Assembly: GCA_965216535.1 (NCBI GenBank)
Contig: OZ244175.1
Coordinates: 7,564,001 to 7,628,000 of the forward strand
Source of the DNA: Hoeflea_A sp965216535
GTDB taxonomy: Bacteria; Pseudomonadota; Alphaproteobacteria; Rhizobiales; Rhizobiaceae
DNA: 64,000 nt
Direction of reading: 5' to 3'
The notes under the pieces are model-generated. The model did not search any database. It was not told where the DNA came from and was given only the letters and a program-made list of their open reading frames with translations. How positions within the stretch are numbered: position 1 is the stretch's first letter; each line of letters opens with the position of its first letter. The translations under genes were made by a program, and so were the position numbers. Positions 60,287 through 64,000 of this stretch are shown piece by piece.

Positions 60287-60874
60287 TCAGACGGAGATGA
60301 TGCCGTCCTTGGGCAGGCTGGCGAAAACCCGCTGCAGCAGCTTCGTCAGCAACTCGATCTCCTCGTCCGACAGTTCTTCGGAAACAGAAGAGAGGATAGC
60401 GTCGCTCAGCCGGTTGCAGATCTCGGCGACGTCGGCGCCCTTCTGGGTCAGCGTGATCACCACCGTGCGGTTGTCCAGATCGGAGCGCGTGCGCAGGACA
60501 TAACCGTCCTTCTCCAACCGCTTGAGCTGGTGCGACATGGTCGACTGCGGCAGCGCCATGAGATCCACCAGTTCGCCAACCTTCATCGCACCCTTCTCGG
60601 CCAATGCCACGATGATGCGCGAACTGTAGAGGTCGAGCTGATAGGGAGCGATGACCGGATTGCAGAGCTGCTGCAGGCGCGCGTTGATGCGGTGCGTCAT
60701 GAACGAAACGCGATCTTCCAGCGGTCTGCGGACCGCTTTTCCGTCTGCGTCTTTTCTGATCAGACGATGCAAATCGAAAACTCCAGCGTAGCTCCAGCCT
60801 ATATGCTTTTCTTTAATCCGCCTGTCCAGAGCGAGGCAAGGAACTCGCTCCAGCAAGGTGTTGACAGGATACAT
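60287..60874 (-). CDS. MarR-family transcriptional regulator
   Basis: A 195-residue MarR regulator. The winged helix is AEKGAMKVGELVDLMALPQSTMSHQLKRLEKDGYVLRTRSDLDNRTVVITLTQKG. The dimerisation helices flank it, and there is an N-terminal extension of about 55 residues. The start at 60874 lies inside the dyad, so a start further in (the ATG at 60700) is possible. Divergent from the first amidohydrolase gene with the operator between, so it probably represses both sides. Confidence 0.88.
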   Translation of the reverse strand: MYPVNTLLERVPCLALDRRIKEKHIGWSYAGVFDLHRLIRKDADGKAVRRPLEDRVSFMTHRINARLQQLCNPVIAPYQLDLYSSRIIVALAEKGAMKVGELVDLMALPQSTMSHQLKRLEKDGYVLRTRSDLDNRTVVITLTQKGADVAEICNRLSDAILSSVSEELSDEEIELLTKLLQRVFASLPKDGIISV

Positions 60875-60894
60875 CGAATACGATCTTATTCAAT
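60861..60894. promoter_or_regulatory. MarR operator and promoter of the amidohydrolase operon
   Basis: A dyad ATCGAATA-N6-TATTCAAT (60873-60894), matching in seven of eight positions, lies between the MarR and amidohydrolase genes. TTGACA (60861-60866) and TCTTAT (60884-60889) with 17 bp spacing form the promoter of the amidohydrolase operon, so a MarR dimer on the dyad would cover it. Confidence 0.7.
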
Positions 60895-60923
60895 ACGATA
60901 AAAATATCTTTCGGATTCTGGCG

Positions 60924-61928
60924 ATGACTCACCCTGCTCTGGCGGCAAGCGTTTTGGATGTGCATGCGCATGTCGTTCTGGCTGAAACCATGGGTGCCGC
61001 CGGTCCGCTCGGGCCGGAAATGGGCGGTCAGGATGGCGACGCTCCCTGGTTCCGGGTTGGCGATTACCGCCTGGACGGAGTGCGCTATCAGGGCAGCCCG
61101 TTCATGGATGCCGACCTGCGCCTTGCCCGCATGGACGAAGCCGGAATCGACTTCCAGGCCCTGTCTCCCAACCCTCTGACATTCTTGCATTTTGTCGATG
61201 CGCCGAGGGCGATCGCCTTTTGCAGGACCCACAACGATGCGCTTACCGCCCTGTTGCGTCGCTATCCTGATCGGCTGGCCGGCTTCGCAGCCCTGCCGGC
61301 TCAGGACACGGCCGCGGCGATCGACGAATTGCAACGGGCCGTAACCGAACTCGGACTTCTCGGCGGCTATATCGGCACCGACATGCCGCACCGACTCGAC
61401 GATGCGGCGATGGATCCGCTCTACGAAGCTTGTGTGCGTCTCGATGTTCCTTTGTTCATCCATCCCTCGCCGGCCGGAATCGACGGCCCTCCCGGTGACG
61501 CCAATCTCAACGACTTCGATCTCGATGTCGTGATCGGCTTCGCGGCACAGGAAACACTGGCCGTCGCGCGGCTGATATACGGTGGCGTGGTCGATCGCCA
61601 CCCGGATCTCGATCTCTGCCTCAGCCATGGCGGCGGTTCGACCGGCTACCTGGTCGGCCGCATGGCGATGGCGTCGCGAAAGCGACCGTGGTCGCCGCCG
61701 CATCTGCGTGCCGATGGCGCCTTCGAGGAACGGCTGTCGCGGATCTGGTTCGACAACCACCTCAACAATGACGCGTCACTGGAACTGTTCACCTCTCTGG
61801 TCGGCGACGACCGGCTGGTCTTCGGCACCAATTTCTCCGGCTGGGACGCACCGGACGATCTCGCCTCACACCGTCCGCCGGCCAAGCTGGCGGACAATGC
61901 GCGCCGCCTGCTGCGCATCAAAGCATAG
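60924..61928 (+). CDS. Amidohydrolase family protein (decarboxylase-type, ACMSD-like)
   Basis: A 334-residue metal-dependent TIM-barrel hydrolase of the amidohydrolase-2 group. It has D12-V-H14-A-H16, HPSP (about 190), the SHGG motif (about 234) and FGTNFSGWD near the end, the pattern of aminocarboxymuconate semialdehyde decarboxylase-like enzymes, which decarboxylate or hydrolyse ring-cleavage products. The ATG at 60924 is placed 29 bp after the MarR dyad. First gene of the operon amidohydrolase-amidohydrolase-ferredoxin-P450. Confidence 0.9.
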   Translation: MTHPALAASVLDVHAHVVLAETMGAAGPLGPEMGGQDGDAPWFRVGDYRLDGVRYQGSPFMDADLRLARMDEAGIDFQALSPNPLTFLHFVDAPRAIAFCRTHNDALTALLRRYPDRLAGFAALPAQDTAAAIDELQRAVTELGLLGGYIGTDMPHRLDDAAMDPLYEACVRLDVPLFIHPSPAGIDGPPGDANLNDFDLDVVIGFAAQETLAVARLIYGGVVDRHPDLDLCLSHGGGSTGYLVGRMAMASRKRPWSPPHLRADGAFEERLSRIWFDNHLNNDASLELFTSLVGDDRLVFGTNFSGWDAPDDLASHRPPAKLADNARRLLRIKA

Positions 61929-61937
61929 GAAACCGCC

Positions 61938-63302
61938 ATGGCTGATCTAGTCATCGAAAACGGCCGCATCATCGACGGCACCGGCAGTCCGGCCTTCGAG
62001 GGGTCGGTGCTGATCCGGGACGGCCTCATCAAGGCGGTCGGCGTTGCCGCCGAGAAAGAAGCCAGCAACCAGCCCGATCTGAAGCGCATCGACGCCACGG
62101 GACAGACGGTCATGCCCGGCCTGATCGACGCCCACTGCCATCTGGCCTTCGACGACGCCGGCTCCAATGCCGAAATCTTCCATCAGCGGCGCAATGCGCT
62201 GTCCGCGCTGGTTGCCGGCTACAACGCCCGCAAACTGGTTCGGGCCGGCGTGACCGGTATTCTCGATCCGGATTCCACCTTCGAGAACATGATCGACCTG
62301 CGCGATGCGATCGAGGCCAACATCGTCGAGGGACCACGCATGTCCTGTGGCGCCTATGCTCTGATAACGGGCGTTGGTGGCACTGCCGGAAGGCTGATCC
62401 AGGACGAAGGCACGACCGGTTACTACATGGCCGTCAACTCCAGGGACGAGATCGTCCGCGAAGTCCGCCGCCAGGTCAAATACGGCGCCGACTGGATCAA
62501 GGTCCATGTCACCGGCATCATCCCGCGTCAGTCCCACAAGGGCGAAATGTGCGTTTGGACGCTGGAGGAATTGCAGCTGATCTGCGACACGGCGCACGAA
62601 CTGGAAACGCCAGTGATGGGGCATTGCCGCGGTGCCGAGGCGACGCGGCGCGCGGCCGTCGCCGGGTTCGACCTGATATTCCACGCGACCGGTATGGACG
62701 ACACGGCGCTCAAGGAGATCGTCGACCGCAAGATCCCGGTCGCGCCGGCGCTGACCTTCCAGGCCAACATGGTCGATTTCGGCCACAAGCTGGGCACCGC
62801 CGACTATCTGATGAAGCTGTTCGAGCGGGAGCTGACGGATTCCATCGAGACCATGACGCTCGCCCACAAGGAAGGCGTGCCGCTGCTCACCGGTTCTGAA
62901 GCCGGATTCTCCATGGTGCCCTATGGCGACTGGCACTATCGCGAGATGGAAGTGTTCATGAAGTATTTCGGCCTGTCCGCCCTGGAAGCCATCCAGTGCG
63001 CCACCCAGAAAGGCGCATTTGCGCTGCGGATGGACGGCGAAACGGGCGTTATCGCTCCTGGCTACCAGGCCGATATCATCTGCGTGAAGGGCAAGGTCGA
63101 GGACAACATTGCGAGTCTCGGCGACCCGGAAAACATCACCACCGTGATGATCGCCGGCGTCGAAAAGGACCTGTCGCCACCGCCCAAACGAAAACCGATC
63201 CCCGGCTGGCGGCTTGCCTCCATGGGATCGCGGCTGTCGCGCGAGGTGGCGTTCGGCCCCGAGCAGGATCCGGAGCCTCTGATTGTGGAAGAACTGCATT
63301 GA
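61938..63302 (+). CDS. Amidohydrolase family protein (imidazolonepropionase-like)
   Basis: A 454-residue metal-dependent hydrolase. The N-terminal small barrel is typical (ADLVIENGRIIDGTGSPAFEGSVLIRDG), followed by GLIDAHCHLAFDD with the H-x-H metal pair, IKVHVTG, MGHCRGAEATRRA and LTGSEAGFSM. This group opens cyclic amides or lactone-like rings or acts on dipeptides. It follows the first amidohydrolase gene by 9 bp; its stop overlaps the ferredoxin start. Confidence 0.92.
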   Translation: MADLVIENGRIIDGTGSPAFEGSVLIRDGLIKAVGVAAEKEASNQPDLKRIDATGQTVMPGLIDAHCHLAFDDAGSNAEIFHQRRNALSALVAGYNARKLVRAGVTGILDPDSTFENMIDLRDAIEANIVEGPRMSCGAYALITGVGGTAGRLIQDEGTTGYYMAVNSRDEIVREVRRQVKYGADWIKVHVTGIIPRQSHKGEMCVWTLEELQLICDTAHELETPVMGHCRGAEATRRAAVAGFDLIFHATGMDDTALKEIVDRKIPVAPALTFQANMVDFGHKLGTADYLMKLFERELTDSIETMTLAHKEGVPLLTGSEAGFSMVPYGDWHYREMEVFMKYFGLSALEAIQCATQKGAFALRMDGETGVIAPGYQADIICVKGKVEDNIASLGDPENITTVMIAGVEKDLSPPPKRKPIPGWRLASMGSRLSREVAFGPEQDPEPLIVEELH

Positions 63303-63619
63303 TCACCATTCACGTCACCGGCCGCGATGGCGAGACGGCCAGCCACCAGGTCAGCACCGGCGACCCGCTGATGTTCGCATTGCGCGACGAGCTGGCATTG
63401 CCGGTGGAGGGTGCCTGTGGCGGCAGCGCCACCTGCGGCACCTGCCACATCAAGGTGGCGAGCGACTGGATGCAGCGCCTGGAACCGCGGCAGGACTTCG
63501 AGGCGGCGATGCTCGACTTGCTCATGCACTATGACGAAGCGGCATCGAGACTGGCCTGCCAGATCACCGTGACGGCGGAACTGGACGGACTGCAACTGAC
63601 CCTGGCGCCAGAGGAGTAG
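63299..63619 (+). CDS. [2Fe-2S] ferredoxin
   Basis: A 106-residue ferredoxin of the adrenodoxin/putidaredoxin type. The cluster ligands are C40-x5-C46-x2-C49 with C87 near the C-terminus (LACQIT). It carries electrons to the P450 encoded just after. TTG start with a TTGA overlap of the amidohydrolase stop; no better start codon is in frame. A reductase is not seen in the window. Confidence 0.93.
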   Translation: MITIHVTGRDGETASHQVSTGDPLMFALRDELALPVEGACGGSATCGTCHIKVASDWMQRLEPRQDFEAAMLDLLMHYDEAASRLACQITVTAELDGLQLTLAPEE

Positions 63620-63633
63620 AGCGGGAGGAACCC

Positions 63634-64000
63634 ATGGCTGAACATTTCGTGACGAAATATGCGGACGCGGAAGCGACGCTGCGCATTCCCGATCTTCACC
63701 AGGCGCTCTACGACGCCGACACCCTGTTCCTGCCGACGACCGTGGTGTGCCTGCACGGGAAGGAGCACATCGAAAAGAAGCGGCTGTTCATGGGCGTGTT
63801 CAACCGAACCTTCTTTCGCCACTACCAGAATCACGTCTTTCCGGCTGCGCTGAAGGAAACCCTCGATCCGGTGATCGAATCGGGTCGCGGCGACATGGCA
63901 AAGTTCGCCTACCGCGTGCTCGTCAACCTCGTCGCCGACAGCGCCGGCGTCGACCGCGCCCACACGGAACAGGACACGGACCGGCTCCTGGCGCTCATCG
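63634..64000 (+). CDS. Cytochrome P450 (N-terminal part, cut by window end)
   Basis: The first 122 codons of a second P450. Its N-terminus (LHQALYDADTLFLPTTVVCLHGKEHIEKKRLFMGVFNRTFFRHYQNHVFP) has the HGKEH-x-x-x-R pattern before the B/C helices, shared with the P450 at 58465-59685 (HGEKH-x-x-RRLL). It has AGGAGG-like GGGAGGAA before the ATG and directly follows the ferredoxin gene (14 bp), so the two should work together. The heme loop is outside the window. Confidence 0.9.
   Translation, partial: MAEHFVTKYADAEATLRIPDLHQALYDADTLFLPTTVVCLHGKEHIEKKRLFMGVFNRTFFRHYQNHVFPAALKETLDPVIESGRGDMAKFAYRVLVNLVADSAGVDRAHTEQDTDRLLALI

Noticed and set aside
1..64000. CRISPR array, prophage or integrated plasmid
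   Set aside because: No regularly spaced repeats, phage structural genes, integrase or conjugation genes were seen.

Overview
The window (about 62-65% GC by eye) looks like the chromosome of an alphaproteobacterium, probably of the Hyphomicrobiales. The clues are a DnaX without the zinc-binding cysteines, a small SRP RNA, a DUF1127 mini-protein next to a GcvA-like LysR gene, MarC, queG, gshB, and a mosaic palindromic repeat of the kind seen in rhizobial intergenic regions. Gene density is high, with short operons overlapping by ATGA or TGATG. No CRISPR array, tRNA, rRNA or prophage is visible.

Layout. 1-3.9 kb: peptide-type ABC transporter (permease cut by the window edge, binding protein), an M20 deacylase and a PAS-LuxR regulator. 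3.9-5.4 kb: first copy of an IS110-family (IS1111-type) insertion sequence inside a palindromic repeat. 5.4-20.8 kb: mostly housekeeping and metabolic genes (YeeZ-like protein, queG, GST-like protein, uppP, hydantoinase-like protein, L,D-transpeptidase, MarC, CoA-transferase, TPR protein, malate synthase G, acyl-CoA synthetase, LysR). 20.9-28 kb: DUF1127 peptide, zinc-less MDR oxidoreductase, LysR/methyltransferase pair, a YtrA-type regulator with its ABC transporter, and an acyl-CoA synthetase. 28-34 kb: ebfC-dnaX, an exonuclease, a RES/Xre toxin-antitoxin pair, the SRP RNA, a HIT protein and nudC. 34-39.5 kb: LysR, a tripartite tricarboxylate transporter (TctCBA) and a sulfatase in one operon. 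39.5-41 kb: second IS copy, again in the same kind of palindrome. 41-51.3 kb: TetR/Rieske oxygenase, cupin, DUF1062, gshB, an AEC carrier, recR, a GNAT protein, a heme-degrading-type monooxygenase, a MITE-like repeat, an ECF sigma/anti-sigma pair, DUF4399 and a SUMF1-domain protein. 51.4-64 kb: a catabolic island with a branched-chain-type ABC importer, NIPSNAP, two SDRs, a ThuA-like protein, a P450, an epoxide-hydrolase-like protein, MarR, two amidohydrolases, a [2Fe-2S] ferredoxin and a second P450 that runs off the end.

The main finding is the pair of IS1111-type elements. Both sit in the arm of a palindromic REP/MITE-like repeat. The two halves of each repeat can be rejoined across the IS, and a T/C difference between the copies is mirrored in the opposite arm. 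The non-coding region after each transposase gene holds short segments that match the target arm and both IS ends, in the arrangement expected of a guide (seek/bridge) RNA. Other notable points are a nudC frame with no ATG, GTG or TTG start, a SUMF1 protein without the catalytic cysteines, a pair of perfect TetR operators, a YtrA-type operator, and the two-P450 catabolic island.
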